This document shows, piece after piece, positions 41,713-50,054 of a DNA stretch of 64,000 nt (position 1 is its first letter; each line of letters starts with the position of its first letter). The stretch spans positions 1 through 64,000 of the forward strand of contig NZ_BMMT01000011.1 in NCBI RefSeq assembly GCF_014646075.1, read 5' to 3'. The notes under the pieces were generated by a model, which was not told the origin of the DNA, did no database searches, and saw nothing but the letters and a program-made list of their open reading frames with translations. The position numbers and the translations under genes are program-made. This DNA comes from Saccharopolyspora thermophila (lineage in GTDB: Bacteria; Actinomycetota; Actinomycetes; Mycobacteriales; Pseudonocardiaceae).

Positions 41713-42360
41713 CTAGGGGCAGAGATCTTTTTTCTCCTGAATCGTGGTGTATCCGAGGAAGAACTGGGTGGTCGGCCCGATGGTCAGCGCGTAGAGGACC
41801 GTGCCGGCGCCGACGGTGCCGCCGAGCAGCCATCCGGTGGCGAGCACGCAGACCTCGATGGTGGTCCGGACCACCCGCACTGACCAGCCGGTTCGGGCGT
41901 GCAGACCGGTCATCAGACCGTCCCGTGGGCCCGGTCCGAGACGCGCTCCGACGTACACCGCGGTGGCGATGCCGTTGAGCACGACGGCGCAGGCCATCAG
42001 CGCGAGCTGCCCGGCGAGCGCGTGGATCGGCGGGGTCAGCCGGAGTGTGATGTCCACCGCAACGGCGATGACGATCACGTTGGCAACCGTGCCGATGCCG
42101 GGGCGCTGCCGCAGCGGCAACCAGGCGACCAGCACCGCGACGCCGGTCAGCGCGGTGATCGCGCCGAAGCTCCACCCGAGCCGGTGGGTCAGCCCTTCGT
42201 GGAGCACGTCCCACGGGTCGAGCCCGAGTTGGGCGCGGACCAGGAATCCCATGCTCGCGCCGAAGAGCGCCAGGCCGCCGAACAGTTGCGTGAACCGGCG
42301 CAGGGGTCGGGTGCGGACTGGCAGCGGGGAAAGGTCCACTTGTGCTGATGCTGACGACAT
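41713..42360 (-). CDS. YczE-like membrane protein
   Basis: 215 residues with five membrane helices. Characteristic segments: LFGASMGFLVRAQLGLDPWDVLHEGLTHRLGWSFG and ARLGPGPRDGLMTGLHARTGWSVRVVRTTIE, both typical of the YczE/YitT-like family. Function unresolved, perhaps transport. Divergent from a MocR regulator, a pairing known from Bacillus YczR-YczE. 61 bases between the starts. Confidence 0.88.
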   Translation of the reverse strand: MSSASAQVDLSPLPVRTRPLRRFTQLFGGLALFGASMGFLVRAQLGLDPWDVLHEGLTHRLGWSFGAITALTGVAVLVAWLPLRQRPGIGTVANVIVIAVAVDITLRLTPPIHALAGQLALMACAVVLNGIATAVYVGARLGPGPRDGLMTGLHARTGWSVRVVRTTIEVCVLATGWLLGGTVGAGTVLYALTIGPTTQFFLGYTTIQEKKDLCP

Positions 42361-42397
42361 GCACCGGTTCTACGCAAGAATTGGCTCTCATGACGAG

Positions 42398-42419
42398 GTC
42401 CAATCTGACTATATTGGAC
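42398..42419. promoter_or_regulatory. Operator of the MocR regulator
   Basis: GTCCAAT (42398-42404) and ATTGGAC (42413-42419) are perfect arms with an 8-base spacer. The right arm overlaps TATATT (42410-42415), a good -10 box six bases before the ATG at 42422. A further ATTGG half-site lies at 42380-42384. Binding would repress both divergent genes. Confidence 0.7.
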
Positions 42420-42421
42420 TT

Positions 42422-43861
42422 ATGTCGTGGCCTCGGCGTCTCTCCGGTCGCAAGCTGGTCGACCTGCTCGGTTCGTGGCACGGCGCGGCCCGGCCTTCTT
42501 CCCAACACCTCGCCGAGGCGCTGCGTCGGCTGACCTTGGACGGCCGGCTGCCACCGGGCACCCGGCTGCCCGCGGAGCGGGACCTGGCGGAGGCGCTCGG
42601 CGTGAGCCGGACCCTGGTGGCGCGCACCCTGGACCTGCTCCGGGAGTGGGGTTTCGTGGCCAGCCGCCGCGGCGCCGGTTCCTGGGTGAGGTTGCCGGAC
42701 GGCAACCGTGACACCGACTCCCACGGCGGCTGGTTCCCGAGCGCGGACTCCGACCTGCTGAACCTGGAGCAGGCCACGCCGACCGCGCCGCCGGAGCTGC
42801 GCGCGGCGGTGGACCGCGCTTGCCTGCGGTTGCCCGAGCAGATGTCGGGCCACGGGTACCAGCCGCTCGGCCTGCTGGCGCTGCGCGAGCGGATCGCCGA
42901 GCGCTACACCCGCCGGGGCCTGCCCACCGGACCGGAGCAGATCCTCGTCACCAACGGCGCGCAGCACGCGTTCGCCCTGGTTCTGTGGATGCTGGTGGCA
43001 CCGGGCGAACGAGTGCTGGTCGAGCACCCCACGTACCCGAACGCGTTGGAGGCGATCCGGAGGCTGAACGCGACCCCGGTGGCGGTGCCGATGCTGCCGG
43101 ACGGCTGGGACCTGGAGCTGGTGACCGCGAACCTGCGCCAGGCGGCGCCGCGGCTGGCCTACCTGATCCCGGACTTCCATAACCCGACCGGTGTCCGGCT
43201 GGACGCCGAGGGCCGGGCCCGGCTCGCGCGGGCGCTGGCCCGAACCTGCACGACCGCGGTCATCGACGAGACGCTGGTCGAGCTCGACCTCACCGGTGAG
43301 CAGGCGCCGCCGCCGATGGCCGCGTTCACCGACCGGGCGATCCTCGTGGGTTCGGCGAGCAAGTCGTTCTGGGGCGGTCTGCGGTTGGGCTGGCTCCGCG
43401 CGTCCGAGGACTTCGTGCAGCGGATCATGATCGGCCGCGCCGCGACCGACCTGGGTAGCCCGGTGCTGGAGCAGCTGGTGCTGGCGGAGTTGTTGCGCGA
43501 TGCCGACGAAGTGCTGGCGCGGCGGCGGGCCGAGGCGATCGAGCGCCGCGGCGCACTTGTCGAGGCGCTGCGCGAACGCCTGCCCCACTGGACGTTCCGG
43601 TTGCCGGACGGAGGGTTGTCGCTGTGGTGTGACGTGGGCGCGCCGGTGAGCAGCCGGCTGTCGATCGTTGCCGAGCAGCACGGCGTGCGGGTGGCGCCCG
43701 GGGCGCGCTTCTCCGTGCATGGATCGCTGGAGCGGTGGATGCGCATTCCGTACACGTTGCCGGGTGATCAGTTGGTGGCGGCGATCGCCCGCCTCGCCGC
43801 GGCCGCGACGGCGGTCCGGGAGAGCCCTGGTGCCACGGCGCTGACTGCTCCGATCGTCTGA
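42422..43861 (+). CDS. MocR-type regulator (GntR HTH fused to aminotransferase domain)
   Basis: 479 residues. GntR winged helix at about 20-85 (SSQHLAEALRRLTLDGRLPPGTRLPAERDLAEALGVSRTLVARTL), then a fold-type I aminotransferase domain: VTNGAQHAFALVLW, HNPTGV (substrate carboxylate region), IDETLVELDL and VGSASKSFWGGLRLGW with the PLP-binding Lys. MocR proteins sense PLP or an amino acid through this domain. It faces yczE across a shared operator, so yczE is the probable target. The -10 box position indicates a leaderless message. Confidence 0.92.
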   Translation: MSWPRRLSGRKLVDLLGSWHGAARPSSQHLAEALRRLTLDGRLPPGTRLPAERDLAEALGVSRTLVARTLDLLREWGFVASRRGAGSWVRLPDGNRDTDSHGGWFPSADSDLLNLEQATPTAPPELRAAVDRACLRLPEQMSGHGYQPLGLLALRERIAERYTRRGLPTGPEQILVTNGAQHAFALVLWMLVAPGERVLVEHPTYPNALEAIRRLNATPVAVPMLPDGWDLELVTANLRQAAPRLAYLIPDFHNPTGVRLDAEGRARLARALARTCTTAVIDETLVELDLTGEQAPPPMAAFTDRAILVGSASKSFWGGLRLGWLRASEDFVQRIMIGRAATDLGSPVLEQLVLAELLRDADEVLARRRAEAIERRGALVEALRERLPHWTFRLPDGGLSLWCDVGAPVSSRLSIVAEQHGVRVAPGARFSVHGSLERWMRIPYTLPGDQLVAAIARLAAAATAVRESPGATALTAPIV

Positions 43862-43876
43862 TTCCCGCTCGTGGTG

Positions 43877-43919
43877 GGACGCCCGTCGGCACGGCCCCTC
43901 GTCGTGCCGACGGGCGTCC
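43877..43919. terminator. Strong 17-bp hairpin after the MocR gene
   Basis: Perfect 17-bp inverted repeat (43877-43893 with 43903-43919), 9-base loop. Shared between convergent genes. Confidence 0.8.
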
Positions 43920-43927
43920 GCTGGGGA

Positions 43928-43960
43928 CCCCGGTGCCGCAGGGGCATTGCGGCACCGGGG
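43928..43960. terminator. Second strong 13-bp hairpin
   Basis: CCCCGGTGCCGCA (43928-43940) pairs with 43948-43960; loop of 7 bases. Together with the preceding hairpin it isolates the MocR gene from the minus-strand gene ending at 44127. Confidence 0.75.
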
Positions 43961-44126
43961 CCGGGGCCCGGCCTGGGTGGCGCGGCGATGACGATGCCGA
44001 CGAGCAGGCCGGTGATGCCCCGATTCCGACCCGGCCGGGCGCAGGCGGCCGACTCGGAGCCTCGATGGGTGCGGGTGGAAATGCGTGCTGCCATCAGGGT
44101 TACCGCAACAGCGGTCCGGCGCAGCG

Positions 44127-44834
44127 TCAGTCGGGCGATGCCGATGGTTCGGGCGACAGCACGTCGGTGGACGTGCGGGTCTTCGGCCAGGCCGTCCAGG
44201 TGCCGGGCGGTGCGGCAAGTTCGGCCGCGACCGGCATGGTCGCCTGCACATCCCGCAGTCCGCTGGCACCGGCCTGGACGGCTGCCGTCACCGTCGTGGT
44301 GGGCGGTTGCGGTGCGGGCTCCGCGTCGTTCAGCGGAGCAATCTGCGGCGTGGCGGCCGCGTCCGGCGCGCGGGGTTGCGGGATCTCGTGGGTGGCCGCG
44401 CGCGGAACCGCCACCCGTTTGTTCGGCAGCGGCGCGGTGTGTGCGACGCGCGGTGGCGCGGCGGAGTGCGGTGGTGGCACCGGCGCGGGTGTCGGTGGCG
44501 TCGCCGGTGTGCTCGGCGCGTTGCCGTCGACGGCCTCGGCTTCGGCGGGTTCCCCGTCCGGCTCCGGGGTTTCGGCGCGGACCGGTTCGACCGCGACCGG
44601 CCGGTCCGGTGCGGATGGTTGCACCTGGACGGGTTCGGGGCGGTCCACCGCGATTCGCGGCAACTCCACCTCGATTTGGGGCTTGTCGATCTCGGGGAGG
44701 TCGATCGCGGTGGCGACGGCGCTGCTGCCGAACCACCCACCCAGGCAGGCGCCACCGACGAAGGCGACCCGGACCGCAAGCGCGCGCAACCGCGACCAGG
44801 GGCTGCGCGGTGCGCAGGTTCCCGCCACGGTCAT
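44127..44834 (-). CDS. Proline-rich single-pass membrane protein
   Basis: 235 residues from ATG at 44834. One membrane helix at about residues 18-40 (AVRVAFVGGACLGGWFGSSAV), then a long extracellular region very rich in Pro, Ala, Glu and Val (DKPQIEVELPRIAVDRPEPVQVQP...), with no globular domain visible. It is probably a wall-spanning stalk. A longer frame starts at 44900 without better support. Divergent from the S8 peptidase gene by about 230 bases, so it may belong to the same functional unit, for example as a membrane tether or substrate. Confidence 0.6.
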   Translation of the reverse strand: MTVAGTCAPRSPWSRLRALAVRVAFVGGACLGGWFGSSAVATAIDLPEIDKPQIEVELPRIAVDRPEPVQVQPSAPDRPVAVEPVRAETPEPDGEPAEAEAVDGNAPSTPATPPTPAPVPPPHSAAPPRVAHTAPLPNKRVAVPRAATHEIPQPRAPDAAATPQIAPLNDAEPAPQPPTTTVTAAVQAGASGLRDVQATMPVAAELAAPPGTWTAWPKTRTSTDVLSPEPSASPD

Positions 44835-45068
44835 CACCGCCCTGTCGGTCGGACGCGCCCGGTTCGGCGCGTCGGGATGATCGACGCTTCCCTGTCGCAT
44901 TCAACCACCCGCAGTGGTGGTTTCGGGCCACCGACCGCTGCGGGGGCGGCAACCGGTGCTGCATTCTCCACGCAATCGGGCGACCGGGGACGGCGTCGGG
45001 TGTCTCGGTCGGGTGAGCCGCTGGCGTGTCCGCTGTGGACGGATCGGCTGCCGGGCACAGTGTCTGCT

Positions 45069-46193
45069 GTGGATCACGGTACTGATTTCTGGTTGAGCAT
45101 CGGCGAGCTTCAGCGGGCGTGGGCCGCGTACGGGCACGATCTGCTGCTGCACGATCCCGGCGGGCGCGGCGAGTGCCTGGTGCGGCGCGGTGAGCTGGTC
45201 GCGCCGGCGGCGGCCCTGGACCCCGTCCTGGAGCGGTACCGCCGGTGGGTCGACGACGTGCGGCACGACGACGAGTCCCTGCTGGCCAGGGTGCGGCTGC
45301 GGGGGCCCGAGCGGGACCGCTGCGTGGAGCTGGCGCGGGAGGCCGGTGTTTCGGCCAACCACGTGCACTTCGGCTCACCGGTCATGTACGGCACGCCGGT
45401 GATGTTCGGAACGGGGGCCGATCCGCAGGACGCCCCGCCGGTCCCGGAACCGCCGCGGCAGCAGTGGGATCCGCCGGTGGTGGTGGGCGTGCTGGACACC
45501 GGGTGCGATCCGCACCCCTGGTTCCGCGACCGGTCGTGGTTCGAGGCGGTGCCGGAGGTGCTTGACGCCGACGGCGACTCCGGGCAGGACCGGCAGGCCG
45601 GGCACGGCACGTTCGTCAGCGGTGTGGTGCTGCAACACGCACCCGGAGCGGTGATCCGGACGCAGCGGGCGCTGTCGTCCCTGGGGTTCACCGACGACTA
45701 CACGGTGGTGGCGGGGCTTCGCGCGTTGCGGCGCGCAGCGACGGCGCGGGGCGAGCGGATCGACGTCCTCGTCCTGACGGCCGGGTGCTACACGACCGAC
45801 GACGAGTGCCCGCCGTTGCTGCGGGAGGAGCTCGCGGCCTGGCCGGACGTGGTGGTCGTGGCAGCCGCGGGCAACCACGGTTCGGCCAGGCCGTTCTGGC
45901 CGGCCGCGCTGCCCGGGGTCGTCGCGGTCGCGGCGACCGGCGAGGACGGTTCGGCCGCGAAGTTCTCCAACACCGGGCCGTGGGTCGACGCCGCTGCACC
46001 GGGAGTGGGCGTGACCAGCAGTTACGTGCGGTTGGAGCCGGGCGGGGGCCGCAGCTTCGGATACGCGCGCTGGAGCGGCACGTCCTTCGCCGCGCCGCGG
46101 GTCGCCGCCGCCGCGGCGAGCGCGCGCGGCGAGGGCCGCAGCCCGGACGAGGCGCGTGATCTCGTGCGGCGGCACTACCCGTTCGAGGGGTAA
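45069..46193 (+). CDS. Intracellular S8 (subtilisin-like) serine peptidase
   Basis: 374 residues from GTG at 45069 (GTG at 45060 is an alternative). No signal peptide. An N-terminal helical region of about 130 residues, then the S8 domain: GVLDTGCDPH (Asp143), GHGTFVSGVV (His179), AAAGNHGS (oxyanion region) and GTSFAAPRVA (Ser339). All catalytic residues are present. The absence of an export signal and of a typical inhibitor propeptide suggests a cytoplasmic protease with specific targets. It is followed 78 bases later by a sigma factor gene and then a CHAT protease. Confidence 0.88.
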   Translation: MDHGTDFWLSIGELQRAWAAYGHDLLLHDPGGRGECLVRRGELVAPAAALDPVLERYRRWVDDVRHDDESLLARVRLRGPERDRCVELAREAGVSANHVHFGSPVMYGTPVMFGTGADPQDAPPVPEPPRQQWDPPVVVGVLDTGCDPHPWFRDRSWFEAVPEVLDADGDSGQDRQAGHGTFVSGVVLQHAPGAVIRTQRALSSLGFTDDYTVVAGLRALRRAATARGERIDVLVLTAGCYTTDDECPPLLREELAAWPDVVVVAAAGNHGSARPFWPAALPGVVAVAATGEDGSAAKFSNTGPWVDAAAPGVGVTSSYVRLEPGGGRSFGYARWSGTSFAAPRVAAAAASARGEGRSPDEARDLVRRHYPFEG

Positions 46194-46271
46194 TTGCGGT
46201 GAGGTGAATCTGTCGGCACCCCTCGCGCCTCTTATTACGCGACGAGATCGAGGGACGGGGAGGTGCTGGTC

Positions 46272-46856
46272 GTGCACGAGGTCGGGGACGCCGCGGCGGG
46301 TGCGGGGCTGCTCAACCGCGCGGCGTCCGGTGATCAGCAGGCGTGGCGGGAGCTGGTGGACCGCCACGCGCAGGTGGTCTGGGGCGTGGCGCGGGCGTTC
46401 ACCACGAACCCGGCGGACGCGGAGGATATTTACCAGGCGACCTGGTTGTTGCTGGCGGAGAACCTGGACCGGCTCCGCGAGCCCGAGGCGCTGTCGGGCT
46501 GGTTGGTCACCACGGCGCGGCGGGAGTCGATGCGGTTGAGCCGGGCACGGCGGCGCGAGTCGCCGGTGGGGCTGGACTCGGGGGATTTCGCCCGGCCCGA
46601 CCATGCCGAGGACCCGGCGCACAAGGTGCTGCGGGCGATGGCGGGTTCCCGGTTGGCGCAGTCGTTCGCGCAGCTGCCGCAGCGCTGCCAGCAGTTGCTG
46701 CGGGTCCTGGCGGTCACCCCGGAGGCCAGCTACGCGCAGGTCAGCGAGGCGCTGGGGATGCCGCGCGGCACCATCGGCCCGAAGAAGAGCCGCTGCCTGG
46801 CGGAGCTGCGGAGGCGGATGCTGGCCGCCGACCTGCCGGAGGAGGTGGCGGGATGA
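46272..46856 (+). CDS. ECF-type RNA polymerase sigma factor
   Basis: 194 residues from GTG at 46272, with GGGGAGG about nine bases upstream (GTG at 46263 is also possible). Sigma region 2 spans about residues 15-85 (DQQAWRELVDRHAQVVWGVARAF, PADAEDIYQATWLLL). Region 4 is at about 130-185 (LAQSFAQLPQRCQQLLRVL, SYAQVSEALGMPRGTIGPKKSRCLAELRRR). No C-terminal extension. Its stop overlaps the start of the next gene (ATGA). The adjacent gene is in the place where anti-sigma factors are usually encoded. Confidence 0.93.
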   Translation: MHEVGDAAAGAGLLNRAASGDQQAWRELVDRHAQVVWGVARAFTTNPADAEDIYQATWLLLAENLDRLREPEALSGWLVTTARRESMRLSRARRRESPVGLDSGDFARPDHAEDPAHKVLRAMAGSRLAQSFAQLPQRCQQLLRVLAVTPEASYAQVSEALGMPRGTIGPKKSRCLAELRRRMLAADLPEEVAG

Positions 46857-47323
46857 GCCGGGACCTGCCGACCGAGCTGCGGAACCTGCGTGCGCTGTTC
46901 CAGTCCTTCGACCCGGTTCCGCCGCACCTCGCCGAGTCCGCGTATGCGGCCGTGGGGCGGCGTTCGCCGGCTGGTTCCGCGGCGCTGGAGCTGGTCGGCG
47001 ACTCCGCGGAGTCGTTGGCCAGGGTGCGCGCTCCGGGACCCGAGCCGCGGGTGCTGACGTTCGCGATGCCGGGGCGGGTGCTGGAGCTCGACCTGGTGCC
47101 GACCGTCGAGGGCTGGTACCGGGCGTCGGGGATGGTGCTCAACCGCGCCGGTCAGGCCCCACCGGAGGGTGACGTCGTGCTGCGTCACCCGGCGGGGGAG
47201 TGCGTGGGCCCGCTGGACGAGCACGGCGCGTTCCAGGTCGTGGACGTGCCGCGGGGGCCGCTGAGCGTGGTGTTCCGGCCGGTGCGGTCGGCGCCCGCCA
47301 TCGCGGATTGGCTGGTCTGTTGA
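46853..47323 (+). CDS. Small protein between sigma factor and CHAT protease (possible sigma-binding partner)
   Basis: 156 residues. N-terminal helix pair (LPTELRNLRALFQSFDPVPPHLAESAYAAVGR) followed by a beta-rich part ending in PAGECVGPLDEHGAFQVVDVPRGPLSVVF, which resembles a small immunoglobulin- or carboxypeptidase-regulatory-like domain. No zinc anti-sigma motif (HxxxCxxC) and no membrane helix. The ATGA overlap with the sigma gene and the TTGA overlap with the CHAT gene make it the centre of a coupled operon. It could be an anti-sigma factor or protease substrate; both are inferences. Confidence 0.65.
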   Translation: MSRDLPTELRNLRALFQSFDPVPPHLAESAYAAVGRRSPAGSAALELVGDSAESLARVRAPGPEPRVLTFAMPGRVLELDLVPTVEGWYRASGMVLNRAGQAPPEGDVVLRHPAGECVGPLDEHGAFQVVDVPRGPLSVVFRPVRSAPAIADWLVC

Positions 47324-49947
47324 GCGCGGGCACGGTGGTGGCACCACCGGATCCGATCGGGTCGGCGCTGTGGTGGCGGGACAACGTCAGCGCGGCACCG
47401 GAAGCCGCCTGGCAGAAGGCCGAGGAGTGGTTGTCCCGCAGCGGGGACGCGGAACTGCGGGTCCTGGCGCGGCACATCGCAGCGCTCGCCGCGGTGGAAC
47501 GGGGACGGGTGCGGGCAGCGCGGCACCACGCGCGGCTCGGGTTGGCTGCGGCGCGTCGCGCCGGGCAGGCGGAACGGGCCGCGCAACTGCGGCTGACCCT
47601 GGCATGGATCGAGTTGGAGTGCGGTGCGGTCGCCGAGAGCTGGGCGCAGCTCGTGGCGGCCGAGCCGGACCTGGCGGAGGCGGACCGCGCGCGAGTGGCC
47701 TGCCTGCGGGGGCTCCTGCACTGCCAGGGCGACCGGTACCGCGAGGCGCTGGTCGAGCTGACCACGGCGCTGCGCAGCCTGTCCGCGGAGGACGACCGGC
47801 GGTGGATGGCGAACGCGCTGCTCGGGCGCGGGCTGGCGGCGCTGTACACGAACCGGCTGGCCGAAGCGGAGCAGGACCTGGCCGAGGCCGAGCGGTTGTT
47901 TGTGGCGGATGGTCGGACCGCACGTGCCGCGGGGTGTCGGCACAACCGGGGGTGCGTGGCGTTCCGGGCCGGGGACCTGCCTCGCGCGCTGCGGCTCTTC
48001 GAGGAGGCCGTGGCCGCCGGGCTGGACGTCGACGCCAACCCGGAGGCGCTGGTCGACCGGGCGGAAGCCCTGGCCGCTGCGGGGTTGACCGGCGAAGCTC
48101 GCACCGCGATGGAGCGGGCGGCATCGCTGCTGGCGACTCGCGGGCGAACGGGACGGCTGGCCGAAACGAGGCTGGCGCTGGCCGGTTGCGCGTTGCGGGA
48201 TGGCGATGTGGCGGTGGCTGCCGAAGCGGCGAGCAGCGCTCGGCGGTTGTTCCGCGCGCAGCGGCGGCCGGCGTGGGCGGCGCTGGCGGCGGCCATCGCG
48301 TGGCAGGCGAAGCTGCGCGGCGGCCAGTGCTCGCGGTATGCGTTGGGTGCGGCGCGGCGGGCCGCTGCGGCGTGTGCCGAGTTCGGCTGGGCGGGGCCTG
48401 CGGCTGAGCTTCGGGTCACCGTGGGGCGCAGCGCCGCGCGGGCGGGGATGCGTGCGCTGTCCCGCAAGCTGTTCCGGCTGGCCGCTGCCCTGCGGGACGA
48501 CGCGGCGGCTGCGCCTCAGCAACGTGCGCTGGGGTGGCTGGCGGAGGCGTTGCTGGCCGAGCAGGACGGCGACCCGGACCGGCTGTTCGAGGCCTGCCGC
48601 GGTGGGCTGCGGGAGCTGGACAGCCACGCGGCCGGCCTGGCCGCGTTCGAGTTGCGGGTCAACGCCTTCAGCCTGGCGGGCGAGCTGGGCGAGACCGCCG
48701 TGGGGGCTGCGCTGCGCATCGGTGATCCGAGCCTGGTGCTGCGCTGGACCGAGCGGTCGCGGGCCAGCGCGCTGCACCGCCGCGCGCTGCGACCGCCGAA
48801 CGATCAGCGGCTGAACTCGGCGCTCGTCCAGCTCCGTGCGGCGGTGCGGGAGACGCAACGCCTCCGCAACCCGAAGCGGGCGCTGCGGGTCGTTGCGGAT
48901 CTGGAGGAGCAGGTGCGGCATCGCGCGATGCTCGTCGAGGGACAAACGAGTCGACTGCGGACCCCGTGCGGCATGGACGAGCTGATCGCCGAACTCGGCG
49001 ATGCGGTGCTGCTCAACCTCTTCTCGCACGGCGGGCGGCTGTTCGCGGTGTCTGTTGTGGACTCCCAGGTGCGGTTGCACGTGCTCGGCCCGGAGTTGAA
49101 CGCCGCCACCCACGCCGCCCGGATCCGGCACCTGCTCGCCCGGCAGGCGAGGGGTACCGCACCACGCGCGGCGCCCATGTTCGAGCACGGTGCGCGCCGC
49201 GCGGCCGAGGAGTTGCAGGCGCAGCTGCTCTCCCCGGTGCTGCCGGCTCTGGAGCAGGGCCGCCCGCTGGTGGTGATCCCGACCGGTCGCCTGCACGTGC
49301 TGCCCTGGGCGGCACTTCCGGCTTGTCGTGGGCGAAGCGTCACCGCGAGCCCCTCGCTGCGCTGCTGGATGCGCGGGGCGGTCGATGCCCGAGCTGCGGA
49401 CCCGGCTGGTGCACCGGTGTGGATCGGCGGCCCGGGTCTGGCGCATGCGGACCGGGAGGTGCGCGCGCTGCACGCCGCCGGCGGCGGGCGGCTGCTGGTC
49501 GGCGCGAACGCGACCGCGGAGCGCGTGCTGGCCACTGTGGACGGAGCTGGGGTCGTGCACATCGCCGCGCACGGCAGGTTCCGCGACGACCAGCCCCTGC
49601 TGTCGTGCGTGGACCTCGCGGACGGTCCGCTCTACGCGTACGACCTGGACCAGCTGCACCGCGGCCCGACCACTGTGGTGCTCTCCGCCTGCGACGTGGG
49701 CCGGTCCGTGATCAGCAGGGGCGACCAGCTCACCGGGCTGGCGGTCACGCTGCTGGGCCGGGGCACGGCGACGGTGATCGCGAGCGTCGTCCCGGTGCCC
49801 GACGAGCGCACGGTGGACGTGATGATGTCGCTGCACCGGTCGCTGCGCGAGGGCGCGGCCCCGGCCGCCGCGCTCGCGTCGGCCCAGGCCGAGCACGGTG
49901 AAGCCGGCTTCGTCTGCCTCGGCTACGGGGGTGCTCCGATGCGGTAA
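47320..49947 (+). CDS. TPR-CHAT caspase-like protease
   Basis: 875 residues from TTG at 47320, whose TTGA overlaps the preceding stop (GTG at 47335 is an alternative). Residues about 20-560 are Ala/Leu/Arg-rich helical repeats of the TPR type (LAALYTNRLAEAEQDLAEAERL and similar). The C-terminal CHAT domain begins near 600 (VIPTGRLHVLPWAALP). The catalytic dyad is intact: His751 in HIAAHGRF and Cys791 in VLSACDVG. CHAT proteases with TPR sensors are activated by binding a partner; the best-studied example, Csx29 of type III-E CRISPR, cleaves a protein that restrains a sigma factor. Here a sigma factor and a small protein are encoded directly upstream. Confidence 0.9.
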   Translation: MSAGTVVAPPDPIGSALWWRDNVSAAPEAAWQKAEEWLSRSGDAELRVLARHIAALAAVERGRVRAARHHARLGLAAARRAGQAERAAQLRLTLAWIELECGAVAESWAQLVAAEPDLAEADRARVACLRGLLHCQGDRYREALVELTTALRSLSAEDDRRWMANALLGRGLAALYTNRLAEAEQDLAEAERLFVADGRTARAAGCRHNRGCVAFRAGDLPRALRLFEEAVAAGLDVDANPEALVDRAEALAAAGLTGEARTAMERAASLLATRGRTGRLAETRLALAGCALRDGDVAVAAEAASSARRLFRAQRRPAWAALAAAIAWQAKLRGGQCSRYALGAARRAAAACAEFGWAGPAAELRVTVGRSAARAGMRALSRKLFRLAAALRDDAAAAPQQRALGWLAEALLAEQDGDPDRLFEACRGGLRELDSHAAGLAAFELRVNAFSLAGELGETAVGAALRIGDPSLVLRWTERSRASALHRRALRPPNDQRLNSALVQLRAAVRETQRLRNPKRALRVVADLEEQVRHRAMLVEGQTSRLRTPCGMDELIAELGDAVLLNLFSHGGRLFAVSVVDSQVRLHVLGPELNAATHAARIRHLLARQARGTAPRAAPMFEHGARRAAEELQAQLLSPVLPALEQGRPLVVIPTGRLHVLPWAALPACRGRSVTASPSLRCWMRGAVDARAADPAGAPVWIGGPGLAHADREVRALHAAGGGRLLVGANATAERVLATVDGAGVVHIAAHGRFRDDQPLLSCVDLADGPLYAYDLDQLHRGPTTVVLSACDVGRSVISRGDQLTGLAVTLLGRGTATVIASVVPVPDERTVDVMMSLHRSLREGAAPAAALASAQAEHGEAGFVCLGYGGAPMR

Positions 49948-50054
49948 CTCACCTCGGTCACCGGGGCTGCGGCGCAGTCGCTGTTCGCGTTCGGCCTGGG
50001 CCGGGCTCCTCGACGGTGTGGCCCGGCTCGTCGAGTGCCCGTTGCCGTGGCCGG

